Part shown: in pieces, positions 45,601 through 55,388 of the stretch
How the letters are laid out: each line of letters starts with the position of its first letter
Position numbering within the stretch: the first letter of the stretch is position 1
Assembly (NCBI RefSeq): GCF_002592045.1
Contig: NZ_MEJG01000002.1
Location: 248,001-312,000, forward strand
From: Parasaccharibacter apium
Lineage (GTDB): Bacteria > Pseudomonadota > Alphaproteobacteria > Acetobacterales > Acetobacteraceae
DNA length: 64,000 bases
Direction of reading: 5' to 3'
Position numbers and translations under genes: made by a program
Notes under the pieces: generated by a model
The model's database searches: none
What the model saw: the letters and a program-made list of their open reading frames with translations, nothing else
Told to the model about the DNA's origin: nothing

Positions 45601-48600
45601 ATGTTTATCGAGAAATTTATTTCATGGTGCTTTTATCATAGCAAAGCAGTAGCGTTCCTCACCTTTGCGATGTTTATCACGGGGATGATCGCGTGGAAGC
45701 AACTCCCCGTGGAAGCCTATCCCGACCTCGGTCCTGCAAGCGTGCTTGTCACCACCCAGGTGAATGGCCTTGCTGCAGAGGAGATGGAACATCAAGTCAC
45801 CACCCCGGTGGAGCGCGAGCTTGCCGCCGTCCCCGGTGTGGTGGAGAGTCGCTCTAGCACCACCTTTGGCCTCTCGCTCATCACGCTTATTTTTGATGAT
45901 AACGCCGATATTTACCGCGCACGTCAATTAGTCCAAAGCCAACTAGATGGCCTACAGCTCACCGGTGGGGCGCAACCCTCTCTCGGCCCTATCTCCGGCC
46001 CTAGTGGGGAGATTTACCGTTACACGGTAGAATCAGACGATCGCGATCTCATGACCATTTCGGACGTGCAACGCTGGGAGATTATCCCCGCCTTACAGCG
46101 CGTCCCCGGCGTAGTGAGTATTGATAATTTCGGCGGCTTTACGCGGGAATATCAGCTCATTTTAGACCCGCATGCCCTTATCCGTTACGGCATTAGCATC
46201 AGCGATGTGATGAACGCTATCCGTAATAGCAATGTCAATGCTGGGGGTGGGCGTGTAACCCGTGGGGAGCAATCTTACATCATCCGTGGTGTGGGGCAGA
46301 TTCACTCCCTTGATGATATGCGCAATACCGTCATCGGCCATCATGATGGTGTGCCAGTCCTTCTCTCCGAGCTTGGTCATATCGAGTTTGGCCATCAAGT
46401 GCGTGAAGGGATGTTGGGCAAAAACGGTAACCCCGATACGATTGAAGGGGTCGTGACCATGCTCCGCGGGGCCAATCCCTCCCAAGTGTTGGATGACCTC
46501 CATGCAGAGGTTGATAAGCTCCAAAAACAACTCGCCCCACGGCATATCCGCATTGTTCCTTATCTCGACCGCGATAATCTCGTTAAGTCCACAACCGATA
46601 AAGTCAGCGAGACCATTTTAGAGGGGATCGGCCTTGTATTGGTCATCTTGACCTTCTTCCTTGGTTCTCCGCGTAGTGCGGCTATCACAGCGGTAACCAT
46701 TCCCTTTGCGCTCGCTTTCGCCTTCATCCTTATGCGTGCATGTGGGATGGCCGCTAACCTGTTCTCCCTTGGCGCGGTGGATTTCGGCGTGATTGTTGAT
46801 GGCGCGATTGTTGTCACAGAGGTCATCCTCCGCCATCGTGAAGATTATCATACAAGGCCGCTCGACCCTTCCGATATTTTGGACATTACCCGCCGTGCGG
46901 GGCGCGCTATTTTTGCCTCCACGCTCATCATTGTTGTGGCTTATAGCCCTCTCTTTGCCTTTGTTGGGAGTGAGGCCAAAATCTTCCGCCCTATGGCATG
47001 GACTGTTAGCTTCGCCCTCCTTGGGGCTTTGCTTTGTGCCCTCTCACTCACCCCGACAATGTCCTTTCTTGCCCTGCGGAAGCCACGGCCCATCTGGCGC
47101 AATAAACCGCTGGAATGGTTGCATAAAAAATATGATAGATTGCTAGGGTACTTCCTCCATCACCCGACCATTCCTTTCATCAGTGCAGGCGTGGCCTTGG
47201 TCGCCGTTATCGCCCTTGGTATCACTACAGGGCGGGAGTTCCTCCCCGACTTGGATGAAGGCGCGCTCTGGCTGCAAATACAAATGCCTACCGGTATCTC
47301 ACTAGAGCAAGGGCAAGAAAAAGCCTCCGAGGTACGCCGTGCTGTGCGTGAGTTCCCGGAGACATCCTACGCCATTACTCAACTTGGCCGCTCTGATGAC
47401 GGGACAGACCCATGGACGCCATCTCATATTGAGATGCCTGTTGGCCTAACCCCCTATAATCAATGGGCAAATGGGGAGACGAAGGCGCAGTTCATCACCA
47501 AATTACGGGCACGGCTGAACAAAATCCCCGGTATTTCCTTCTCTATCAGTCAACCGATTGAAGATAATCTAAGCGACCAGCTTGGCGGGGCACATAGTCC
47601 GCTTGTGATGCGCATCTATGGTGATGACCTCACCGGTTTACGCGTTCTTGGTCAGCAGATTGTCAATATCTTATGGCAAGTACCCGGTACAGTGCAGGCA
47701 GATATCTTCCAAGAGCCTAAAATCCCTCAAATTGAGATCACACCAGACCGCCTCAAAGCCGCCCGTTATGGCATTAGCATTAATGATGTGACAGACCTCA
47801 TTAATAGTGCCATTGGGGACGAACCTCTTACCAGCGTGATTGAAGGTGACCGTTTTTATAACGCAACGCTACGTGTTGATAATGCCCAGCGCTCTAACCT
47901 TCAGCTCCTAGGGCAATTACCCTTGATCACGAGTGATGGCAGTGCCGTCCCCTTAGCGGATATCGCGCGTATTCGCCTCCAAATGGGGGAGAGCAGCATC
48001 GCTCATGAAATGGGTCAGCGGCAAATCACCCTCCAAGTGGATAATGGCAGCCGCCCTATGTCCCAATATTTAGCGGATGCCCAAAAACTCATTGATCAAA
48101 ATGTCCATTACGACCCTCAAAAGTTCCGTATCGAATGGGCAGGGACATTCCAGCAAGCACAACGCGCGCAAATCCGCCTTATCGCGGCCTTAGGGGTGAT
48201 GTTTGCTGTAATGTTGGGCTTGCTTTATGCGGAGTTCCAAAAGCTACGCCATGCGCTGCTCATCCTCGGCATTGTTCCACTAGCTGCCCTTGGCGGGCTG
48301 ATCGCGCTGCATGCCCGTGCGGAAACCCTTAATATTGCAACCGCCGTGGGCTTTATTGCTCTCTTTGGTGTGGCCATTCAAAATGGGATCATCATGGTCT
48401 CCAACATCAACCGCCATATTAAAGAAGGAATGGGCCTGCGTGATGCCACCCAACTTGGGGCGACGGAGCGTTTCCGCCCCGTTTTGATGACTGCCACGGT
48501 TGCTAGTGTCGGTATGCTCCCTGCAGCTATGGCTACCGGGGTAGGAACAGACGTACAACGCGGCCTCGCCACGGTTGTTGTTGGCGGGCTTGGTATTGCA

Positions 48601-48693
48601 ACCTTGCTCACCCTTTTCATTCTACCTGTCTGCTTCTGCCGATTGGAGGAGCAGGTCAAACATCGTGCCCTACGCAATGGGGAGGATGGCTAA
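45601..48693 (+). CDS. Heavy-metal efflux RND pump (CzcA/HME type)
   Basis: Inner-membrane proton antiporter of 1030 residues with the standard RND layout (12 helices, two large periplasmic loops). Helix 4 carries DFGVIVDGAIVVTE with Asp394, Asp400 and Glu407. The spacing is that of the essential D-D-E triad in CzcA, which favours divalent cations such as Co, Zn, Cd or Ni over the monovalent Cus group. The N-terminus FLTFAMFITGMIAWKQLPVE and PVERELAAVPGV are family-typical. Exact metal is inferred. Confidence 0.9.
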   Translation: MFIEKFISWCFYHSKAVAFLTFAMFITGMIAWKQLPVEAYPDLGPASVLVTTQVNGLAAEEMEHQVTTPVERELAAVPGVVESRSSTTFGLSLITLIFDDNADIYRARQLVQSQLDGLQLTGGAQPSLGPISGPSGEIYRYTVESDDRDLMTISDVQRWEIIPALQRVPGVVSIDNFGGFTREYQLILDPHALIRYGISISDVMNAIRNSNVNAGGGRVTRGEQSYIIRGVGQIHSLDDMRNTVIGHHDGVPVLLSELGHIEFGHQVREGMLGKNGNPDTIEGVVTMLRGANPSQVLDDLHAEVDKLQKQLAPRHIRIVPYLDRDNLVKSTTDKVSETILEGIGLVLVILTFFLGSPRSAAITAVTIPFALAFAFILMRACGMAANLFSLGAVDFGVIVDGAIVVTEVILRHREDYHTRPLDPSDILDITRRAGRAIFASTLIIVVAYSPLFAFVGSEAKIFRPMAWTVSFALLGALLCALSLTPTMSFLALRKPRPIWRNKPLEWLHKKYDRLLGYFLHHPTIPFISAGVALVAVIALGITTGREFLPDLDEGALWLQIQMPTGISLEQGQEKASEVRRAVREFPETSYAITQLGRSDDGTDPWTPSHIEMPVGLTPYNQWANGETKAQFITKLRARLNKIPGISFSISQPIEDNLSDQLGGAHSPLVMRIYGDDLTGLRVLGQQIVNILWQVPGTVQADIFQEPKIPQIEITPDRLKAARYGISINDVTDLINSAIGDEPLTSVIEGDRFYNATLRVDNAQRSNLQLLGQLPLITSDGSAVPLADIARIRLQMGESSIAHEMGQRQITLQVDNGSRPMSQYLADAQKLIDQNVHYDPQKFRIEWAGTFQQAQRAQIRLIAALGVMFAVMLGLLYAEFQKLRHALLILGIVPLAALGGLIALHARAETLNIATAVGFIALFGVAIQNGIIMVSNINRHIKEGMGLRDATQLGATERFRPVLMTATVASVGMLPAAMATGVGTDVQRGLATVVVGGLGIATLLTLFILPVCFCRLEEQVKHRALRNGEDG

Positions 48694-50265
48694 ATGACCA
48701 CGCCTTTGCATCAATCTCCACGCCCTCATAAAGGCCAGTGCAATCCTCTTTTGCGGGCTTGTAGTACCCTCGCTTTACTCGCCGTAGGGCTGGGCGGGTG
48801 CATTGTAGGGCCATCCCCTAAAGACATCCCCCCCCTGCCAGACAAAACCGATTATACAAAAAAGCCAATTACCCAAACGGCAGGCGGGACTAATACAGCA
48901 AAAGATAGCCTCCTGCGGCGACAACATTTTACGGCTGGGGCTGATGTTGCGGGTAAATGGTGGGAAGCGTTCCAAAACCCACAACTCAACCAACTTGTTG
49001 AGCAAGCTCTTGCTAACAGCCCAACGCTTAAAGCCCAACAGGCGGGCCTAAAGGCCGCATGGGAGCAACGGCGTGTGGAAGGTGCTTCGCTTTATCCGAG
49101 TGTGTCCGCGCAGTTCCTCCCCACGCGCAACAAGACCTCCAAAGCCCTCTCCCCTGTGCCGAACAATAATGAATGGCTCTATAACTTACATACGGCTCAG
49201 CTCAATATCGGCTATGTCCCTGACCTCTGGGGGGGATCGCGACTGGCCATCCGTAATGCTAAGGCACAGGCGGATATTCAGCGTTTTCAACTAGAAGCCA
49301 CAACGCTGACCTTAATCTCTAACCTCGTCAATACCGCCATTACTGAGGCTGGCTTACGCGCTCAAATCCGCGCTAAAGAGATGTTGATCGCCCAGCAAAC
49401 GGCCATGCTCACCATTAATGGCAACCAAGTTGGCCTTGGCGACCAATCCCGCCAGAGCCATCTTTTGCTACGGGATTCTCTTGCCCAACTTCAAGCGGAT
49501 TTACCACCGCTGCAAACTCAACTCGCCCAAACACGGGACCAACTCGCCACCTTGGCGGGCCTCACCCCCAATGCGGACCTTCCGACATTTGAGCTAAAAG
49601 ATTTCACCCTGCCGGAGGAGCTACCGCTCTCCTTACCCGCGCAGCTCATTCTTCAACGCCCTGACGTAGCCGCAGCGCAAGCGCAAATCCGCTCTGCCGG
49701 GGCGCAGCTGGGCATTGCTATTGCCAACCGCCTGCCCAATGTGCAACTTAGTGCGCTACCGGGTGAGGCTGTTAATAGCATGAGCCAATTATTCAAACCC
49801 GGTATGGGCAACTGGATGTTAGCCGCTACCGTCACTCAGCCTATCTTCCAAGGGGGGTCACTCCTCCATGCACAGCGCGAAGCCAAAGCAAACTACACAC
49901 AAGCCAAAGAGTATTATCAAGCCGCTATTCTCTCCGCTGTGGGAGATGTTGCTGATAGTTTGCACGCGGTGGACCTCGACAGCAAAACCCTCATGGCTGA
50001 TCAATCCGGTTTAGAGGCTGCAACGCAAGCCCTACGCATTGCAGAAGCCCAGCATAGATTAGGCGATAACAGCAAAATCGACCTTGCCCAAGCACGGATG
50101 GAAGTCGCCCAGGATGAACTCTCCGTAGCGCAAGACAAGGTTACGCGCCTTTCTGACACGGTCGGGCTTTTCCAATCCCTCGGCGGGGGATGGTGGAACC
50201 GCAATGACCTTGGCGTCAGCCGCAAAGACGCTAACCGCCTCTCCACAACGTTGGTGCCTTGGTAA
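48694..50265 (+). CDS. Efflux outer-membrane channel, NodT/OprM family lipoprotein
   Basis: TolC-like channel of 523 residues completing the tripartite pump. A signal sequence with lipobox LGGC near residue 36 predicts a lipoprotein. Two repeated outer-membrane-efflux domains follow: WWEAFQNPQLNQLVEQALANSP in the first half, and LILQRPDVAAAQAQIRSAGAQLG with TVTQPIFQGG in the second. The ATG directly follows the pump stop (TAA-ATG), so translation is coupled. Hairpin at 50283 follows. Confidence 0.9.
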   Translation: MTTPLHQSPRPHKGQCNPLLRACSTLALLAVGLGGCIVGPSPKDIPPLPDKTDYTKKPITQTAGGTNTAKDSLLRRQHFTAGADVAGKWWEAFQNPQLNQLVEQALANSPTLKAQQAGLKAAWEQRRVEGASLYPSVSAQFLPTRNKTSKALSPVPNNNEWLYNLHTAQLNIGYVPDLWGGSRLAIRNAKAQADIQRFQLEATTLTLISNLVNTAITEAGLRAQIRAKEMLIAQQTAMLTINGNQVGLGDQSRQSHLLLRDSLAQLQADLPPLQTQLAQTRDQLATLAGLTPNADLPTFELKDFTLPEELPLSLPAQLILQRPDVAAAQAQIRSAGAQLGIAIANRLPNVQLSALPGEAVNSMSQLFKPGMGNWMLAATVTQPIFQGGSLLHAQREAKANYTQAKEYYQAAILSAVGDVADSLHAVDLDSKTLMADQSGLEAATQALRIAEAQHRLGDNSKIDLAQARMEVAQDELSVAQDKVTRLSDTVGLFQSLGGGWWNRNDLGVSRKDANRLSTTLVPW

Positions 50266-50282
50266 ACACCTCACATCCCTAC

Positions 50283-50314
50283 CCCCCTATCGCCCTTTAA
50301 ACGGGCTTAGGGGG
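50283..50314. terminator. Hairpin between convergent efflux operon and phosphatase gene
   Basis: CCCCCTA pairs with TAGGGGG, with an inner GCCC / GGGC stem. No T run follows on either strand, so factor-independent termination is uncertain. Its position between two convergent genes supports a 3'-end role. Confidence 0.5.
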
Positions 50315-50337
50315 ACTAGATGAGACGGCCTTCACAC

Positions 50338-50934
50338 TTACGCAGAGAGCATCTCCAGCACCCAGTTTTCCTCACCCGGGGTTGCTTTTAGGGGAACAGC
50401 ATTGGGCAGACGGACGTTAATTTCCAGCCCCATCGCTGCCCGTAACCCACGAAAAAGAGCCCCATGCGCTACAATTAAGGGTGCGCCAGTGCCACGCTCA
50501 TGCGCGCGATTAAGGGCAGCTATACCGCGTGCCTTGAGCGTTACAAACCGTTCTCCTTGCTCGGGGACGAATGTACCGTTGATCCATGTATTGTACCAAT
50601 CGCCCATCGGCTTGCCTTCCTGCACGCCAAAGCTCACCTCTTGCAAATCAGCATCATCACTTAACGGGAGGGTAACCCCTGTCCGCTGAGCAATCGCCTC
50701 GCGCACATGCTCCGCTGTGACAAAAGCGCGCTTTAAGGGGGAAGAGACAATATGGGTAAAAGGCCGCTCCCCTTTTTCAAAAAGGTCAGCTAATTGGCGA
50801 CCAGCACGACGCGCTTGCTCTAGGCCTGTCTCATTAAGAGGGATATCTGTGCGTCCCTGGGAGAGATGGCGTGCATTCCATTCCGTCTCCCCATGTCGGA
50901 GAAACCAAAACGGCTTTGTGCAAAGCTGTGTCAT
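50338..50934 (-). CDS. Histidine phosphatase (phosphoglycerate mutase-like)
   Basis: Cytoplasmic enzyme of the histidine phosphatase superfamily, 198 residues. The catalytic motif is FLRHGETEWNARHLSQGRTDIPL. Other active-site parts are SSPLKRAFVTAEHV, the Glu in LQEVSFGVQEGKPM, and the second His in IVAHGALFRGL. The superfamily includes mutases, cobalamin-pathway phosphatases and broad phosphatases; the substrate cannot be named. It lies about 50 bases downstream of prs on the same strand. Confidence 0.85.
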   Translation of the reverse strand: MTQLCTKPFWFLRHGETEWNARHLSQGRTDIPLNETGLEQARRAGRQLADLFEKGERPFTHIVSSPLKRAFVTAEHVREAIAQRTGVTLPLSDDADLQEVSFGVQEGKPMGDWYNTWINGTFVPEQGERFVTLKARGIAALNRAHERGTGAPLIVAHGALFRGLRAAMGLEINVRLPNAVPLKATPGEENWVLEMLSA

Positions 50935-50986
50935 ATTTTAACCTCTCTCCCATCATCTCCCTACAAAGGGCGGTTTTGAAACGATC

Positions 50987-51922
50987 TTAATCAAATAATG
51001 TGGAAACAGAACTCTCATCCGCTACGGCCCGTACGGCCCGGCCAAGCAGATTTGCTGTCGAAATCTGCCGAATATTGGATGTTGCCTTTAATGCATCTGT
51101 AGCGGGGATGCTATCGGTCAATGTCAACATAGAGAGCGGGCTCTTCTGCACACGCTCACACGCATTGCCCGTAAGCACACCGTGCGTGACATAAGCTTCC
51201 ACCCCCGCAGCCCCATATTTCATCAAGGCATCAGCCGCGTTGCATAGTGAACCACCACTATCAACAATATCATCCACTAAAACACAAAAACGCCCTGCAA
51301 CATCCCCGATGACATTCATCACCTCAGAGACGCCAGCCCGCTCGCGGCGTTTATCAATAATGGCAAGGTCAACATTCAAACGGCGTGCTAACTGCCGTGC
51401 CCGCACCACACCCCCAACATCAGGCGAGACAATCATAAGATTGTCCGTATTGGGGTGACGGCTTAACAAATCCCGCACAAAAAGCGGGGCTGCATATAGA
51501 TTATCCGTTGGAATATCGAAAAAACCCTGAATCTGCATCGCATGCAAATCCATCGTTAAAATACGATTAGCCCCGGCTTCTGTCAGCAAATTAGCCACTA
51601 ACTTAGCACTAATTGGCGTACGCGGGCCGGATTTACGATCCTGCCGGGCATAGCCGAAATACGGCATCACCGCCGTAACACGCCGTGCCGAGCCGCGCCG
51701 TAGCGCGTCCAACACGACGAGCAGCTCCATCAGATGATCGTTCGTTGGTGTGCATGTGCTTTGGAGGACAAACATATCCTCCCCACGCACATTCTCCTGA
51801 ATCTCGACAAACACTTCCCCATCAGCAAAGCGGCGGATAGAGGTCTTGCACAAGGGGATTTCAAGCTCATCAGCCACGGCCTGAGCCAAGGGCATATTAC
51901 TGTTACAGGCGACGATCTTCAT
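50987..51922 (-). CDS. prs: Ribose-phosphate pyrophosphokinase (PRPP synthetase)
   Basis: Makes PRPP from ribose-5-phosphate and ATP for purine, pyrimidine, histidine and NAD synthesis. The 311 residues include [59 protein letters not shown] and the PRPP loop [14 protein letters not shown]. All landmarks are present and the length is normal. Confidence 0.96.
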   Translation of the reverse strand: MKIVACNSNMPLAQAVADELEIPLCKTSIRRFADGEVFVEIQENVRGEDMFVLQSTCTPTNDHLMELLVVLDALRRGSARRVTAVMPYFGYARQDRKSGPRTPISAKLVANLLTEAGANRILTMDLHAMQIQGFFDIPTDNLYAAPLFVRDLLSRHPNTDNLMIVSPDVGGVVRARQLARRLNVDLAIIDKRRERAGVSEVMNVIGDVAGRFCVLVDDIVDSGGSLCNAADALMKYGAAGVEAYVTHGVLTGNACERVQKSPLSMLTLTDSIPATDALKATSNIRQISTANLLGRAVRAVADESSVSTLFD

Positions 51923-52101
51923 GATAGATACTTTTCATAAGAAAGCAGAAGGAACGGGACAGCCCCTTTTATCAGCACACCCCGCTTATGTCATGGTTTT
52001 CCCTCCACGATGCTGCCTTACAATGTAAAGTGCTTCCCCTCACACTACAAAACCATTACCATCGCCCTCCCTGTGCTTGCTCTTACCTATTTATGCGCGG
52101 C

Positions 52102-53115
52102 CTATTTACGCGCGGGATGGTCCGTCCCAGAGATGAACCGCTTCATCCCGTCTTTCTCTTTAGAGGCATCCCCCCCTACATCAGATTGCGCCGTGGGGGC
52201 TTTACGCTCCCGGCCGGAATAATTGGTGATAATCGTCCGCACCGCTCCTGCGGCTTCTTGCGCGGCGGCCTCAGCAACATCTGCCCATGATTTATCCAAA
52301 GAATGTGCTGGCACGTCATGAATCTGCGTTGCCGCACCGGCCTCTTGCCCATCAGGCGTAAGGACATGCCAAATAATCGTCACTTGCTGTTGCGGCCCCG
52401 CACTGGGAGGGCCTGCATCAGGCGAATCCTTTAAGCTAACGGTTGTTTTAACAATATAATCCGCCCCCTCATGCTTTGTTTGCACTTTATTATGTGCATC
52501 AGGCAACATGGTATAAAAGGCTTGGCCAAGCACCGTATTGCCATCCCCCGGCGCGCCTTGGACGCCATCAAAGCAAATACGTGCAGGGCGGTTCATCAAG
52601 CTCTGCGGGTTATCCATCATCATCCGTGTTTGGATTTCCGTTAGTTGATGAGCAATTTCTGGGGCCATTTGGAGGGCAACCGTATTTAATGCATCAGGGT
52701 CCGCACCGCGCCAGCCTGCTTCATCAATAACCGCGCCATAGCCTCTAGCCCTTACTTTGCCATCTGGCCCAACAATCGCATAACGAGGGCGAATACCGCC
52801 ATTATCGGCCTTCACAGCACCGAGGCGCACCCACCAATCCCCCGGTTGCGGCATTTTTGCTACGGCTGGGATGGACTGCCCAACAAGCGCAATAACCATA
52901 TCCCGCGCCCACATCGCCGTTGCAGCCCGCCATGGCGCATTCTCTGGCACAGGGACAGGCACCGCCAAACGAGCAGGCGGCATGTTCGCTTGCACAAGAC
53001 GTTGCGCTTGGCCACCGGGATTATGCTCAAAAGGCTTATAAACACTCAAACAACCGCCTAACCCTAGGAGAGGCACACATAACCCAGACATAAACAGCGC
53101 ACGACAAAAGCGCAT
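52102..53115 (-). CDS. Predicted lipoprotein of unknown function
   Basis: 337 residues with a lipoprotein signal, MRFCRALFMSGLCVPLLGLGGC, the lipid-bearing Cys being residue 22. The mature part is soluble, with a central domain (GDWWVRLGAVKADNGGIRPRYAIVGPDGKVRARGYG) and a charged, low-complexity C-terminus. I recognise no domain. It follows the TonB-like gene by about 110 bases on the same strand, so an envelope role is likely. Confidence 0.65.
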   Translation of the reverse strand: MRFCRALFMSGLCVPLLGLGGCLSVYKPFEHNPGGQAQRLVQANMPPARLAVPVPVPENAPWRAATAMWARDMVIALVGQSIPAVAKMPQPGDWWVRLGAVKADNGGIRPRYAIVGPDGKVRARGYGAVIDEAGWRGADPDALNTVALQMAPEIAHQLTEIQTRMMMDNPQSLMNRPARICFDGVQGAPGDGNTVLGQAFYTMLPDAHNKVQTKHEGADYIVKTTVSLKDSPDAGPPSAGPQQQVTIIWHVLTPDGQEAGAATQIHDVPAHSLDKSWADVAEAAAQEAAGAVRTIITNYSGRERKAPTAQSDVGGDASKEKDGMKRFISGTDHPARK

Positions 53116-53227
53116 GGATACCCACTTTCCCTACAATTTTTGGACAAACCCCACGTCCCCCAATGAGAGATGCGGCTGCAACTTAACGCCCTTTTTCCCC
53201 CCTGACTACAGGCGAAAGAGGGAGATT

Positions 53228-54304
53228 CTAATGGCGGATGAGGATGTAATTAATCGTCACATCTAGGTCGAAATGATCGCCCTGCATATCAGGCGGGACA
53301 GGCGGTAACTGCGCCCCTTGGAACATCCCAGCCGTCGCCGCATCAAGCGAATAAGAATTAGACGAATCCGTCAAACGCACACGAATAACCTTCCCACTTC
53401 GATCAATCACAACATGGACGGAAGATGGCCCTTCCTCCCCATTCTGCGCGGCTTCATCAGGGTAGAACATATGGTTACGAATCCAACGATCCACCTCACT
53501 CCCATAATCAGAGCTAACCCCTTTAACGCTGCTGCGCGTCTTATAGGGGGCGTTAATCTCGCCATTCATACTTAGCGGGCCAAGGGAGAAATCAACCGGC
53601 CCCCCCGTGCCCCCACGGCGGCCCCGCCTACGAGGCTGCGGTGTTGGCTCGCCATCCAAAGAGAGATTCATAGGCCGAGCAAAGGGGTTAGCATCGCTCT
53701 GCCGGGTCACAGGATGATGGCTTGGCGTAGCCCTATTATGCCGTGGCAGACGCGGAGCCGCTTTGGAGAGCGGATGCTGTGCTGATTCCGCATTCGTCAG
53801 CTCCCCCGTAGGCGATGTCGTCAACGGTGGAGAGGAGGGCGCATGTGGCACAGACTCCATCGGTGCGGGGGTGGCTTCTTCCTGACTACTGGGCGGGGGC
53901 GCACTGGCCGCACCACCAACCTCATGCGTTGGCGGGCCTTGCATACTATGTTTAACAGGTGGGGCATCAAACACCATTTCCACCTGTGGTTGCTCCGCTC
54001 CGTTCATCGTCCCATGCTTGCCAGCATCCGTCATGGTGACTAGCCAAAAGATAAGCCCATGAACACTAGCCGCCAAAAGCAACGGGCCAATAAGAGGGGG
54101 GTCCACCAGCACTTGCGTGCGCCGCATAGGCGTGCGCGCCTCTGTCCGCAATCCCATAGCAGGAGCAGCATAATCACTCAGCCGCTCCCGACGCGTCTGC
54201 AAAGAGGCATCCGGCATCGTCACAGGGCTAAAACCCGTTGGCAGCAAGAGGGACAGAAAGCGGCTATCATCATAACCTTTCCCTTGTGCCTCAGAACAAC
54301 CCAT
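53228..54304 (-). CDS. TonB-like energy-transducing protein
   Basis: 358 residues. A long cytoplasmic N-terminus (about 68 residues) precedes one membrane helix (about 71-90, LLLAASVHGLIFWLV). A Pro/Ser/Thr-rich periplasmic linker follows, and then a TonB C-terminal domain (DRWIRNHMFYPDEAAQNGEEGPSSVHVVIDRSGKV to TINYILIRH). The membrane His of TonB is kept (His82), but the Ser four residues before it is Ala, with Ser two before. ExbB and ExbD genes are not in the window. An alternative start is an in-frame ATG at residue 30. Confidence 0.8.
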   Translation of the reverse strand: MGCSEAQGKGYDDSRFLSLLLPTGFSPVTMPDASLQTRRERLSDYAAPAMGLRTEARTPMRRTQVLVDPPLIGPLLLAASVHGLIFWLVTMTDAGKHGTMNGAEQPQVEMVFDAPPVKHSMQGPPTHEVGGAASAPPPSSQEEATPAPMESVPHAPSSPPLTTSPTGELTNAESAQHPLSKAAPRLPRHNRATPSHHPVTRQSDANPFARPMNLSLDGEPTPQPRRRGRRGGTGGPVDFSLGPLSMNGEINAPYKTRSSVKGVSSDYGSEVDRWIRNHMFYPDEAAQNGEEGPSSVHVVIDRSGKVIRVRLTDSSNSYSLDAATAGMFQGAQLPPVPPDMQGDHFDLDVTINYILIRH

Positions 54305-54366
54305 ATTGTCATCACCGGAAACACCCTCTAGCCCTACTTTTCTGTAACCTTTAGTAAAAGCAAGCT

Positions 54367-55032
54367 ATGTCTCCTCCCACTCTGCCCGCCTGTTTTGAGC
54401 AAGATCGTGCCCTTGCTGCCTTCATCGCACAGATTGGCCCCTGCCGCCTTGCTGAACAAACACGCCCCGACCCACAAACGCAGGACCCTTACGCTTCCCT
54501 CATCAAAGCCGTAACGGGCCAGCAGCTTCATAATGCCGCAGCACGCACCATCTTTGGCCGCCTCTGCACCCTCGGGCCGCAGCGTGATAAAAACGGCCCT
54601 CCACCCACGCCAGAGATTTTGCTTGCTTTAGATGACACAACCCTCCGCCAATGTGGCCTCTCTGGTGCTAAAATTGCGAGCCTCCGCGCGATTGCCCAAG
54701 GGCGATTAGACGGGATTGTCCCAAGCCTTACCGAGGCTCATAAAATGGATGATGAAACACTCATCACCCAATTAACCACCCTGCGCGGTGTGGGCCGCTG
54801 GACAGCGGAAATGATGTTGATGTTCCATCTCCGCCGGCCTGATATTCTGCCAGCAGGGGATTTAGGCGTGCAAGAAGGCTGGCGGCGATTACAAAGGCAG
54901 CCTAAACGCCTCACCCCAAAGGCATTAAAAGCAGCCACGATAGCCTTTAGCCCTCATCGCTCCACTTTAGCGTGGTATTGCTGGCAAGCTAAGGAAAGGC
55001 TCCCTCCTTCACCATCAGCCACCATCAGCTAA
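54367..55032 (+). CDS. DNA-3-methyladenine glycosylase, AlkA-type
   Basis: HhH-GPD base-excision repair enzyme of 221 residues that removes alkylated bases. The helix-hairpin-helix region is LRGVGRWTAEMMLMFHLRRPDILPAGDLGVQEGW, with the catalytic Asp in PAGDLGVQ. The N-terminal half has the ASLIKAVTGQQLHNAAARTI pattern. It lacks the AlkA N-terminal TBP-like domain, as do the compact forms. It is divergent from the TonB-like gene with 62 bases between. Confidence 0.88.
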   Translation: MSPPTLPACFEQDRALAAFIAQIGPCRLAEQTRPDPQTQDPYASLIKAVTGQQLHNAAARTIFGRLCTLGPQRDKNGPPPTPEILLALDDTTLRQCGLSGAKIASLRAIAQGRLDGIVPSLTEAHKMDDETLITQLTTLRGVGRWTAEMMLMFHLRRPDILPAGDLGVQEGWRRLQRQPKRLTPKALKAATIAFSPHRSTLAWYCWQAKERLPPSPSATIS

Positions 55033-55161
55033 TAGCGAATCCCCGCCTCAATAGCAAAAAACCTTGACGTCCTCCCCCCTTGCTCGCACATAATGCGCCG
55101 CCATTGCTGGGCTTGTAAAAAAGCCTGCATTTTGTTGACCTCCTTCCTGCAAGGGATATTC

Positions 55162-55380
55162 ATGCCTAAAGAAGATTTGATCGAGTTTACCGGTACAGTG
55201 ACAGAGCTCCTACCCAATGCCATGTTCCGCGTCACGCTGGATAACGAGCATACCATCCTCGCCCATACGAGCGGCAAAATGCGCAAGAATCGCATCCGTG
55301 TTTTGGCCGGGGACCGCGTTAATGTTGAGATGACCCCGTACGACCTCAGCAAAGGCCGCATCACCTTCCGCTTTAAATAA
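55162..55380 (+). CDS. infA: Translation initiation factor IF-1
   Basis: 72-residue S1/OB-fold protein acting at the 30S A site. It begins [20 protein letters not shown] and ends GRITFRFK; residues [19 protein letters not shown] are the conserved core. The ATG at 55162 is preceded by AAGGGA; a longer in-frame start at 55093 is not family-like. It heads the infA-maf-RNase E/G-yacG block known in alphaproteobacteria. Confidence 0.97.
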   Translation: MPKEDLIEFTGTVTELLPNAMFRVTLDNEHTILAHTSGKMRKNRIRVLAGDRVNVEMTPYDLSKGRITFRFK

Positions 55381-55388
55381 GCGTTTTC

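Noticed and set aside
52010-52222. 70-residue open frame on the plus strand, partly between prs and the lipoprotein gene
   Set aside because: Most of it is antisense to the lipoprotein C-terminus. It has no ribosome site and no family resemblance.
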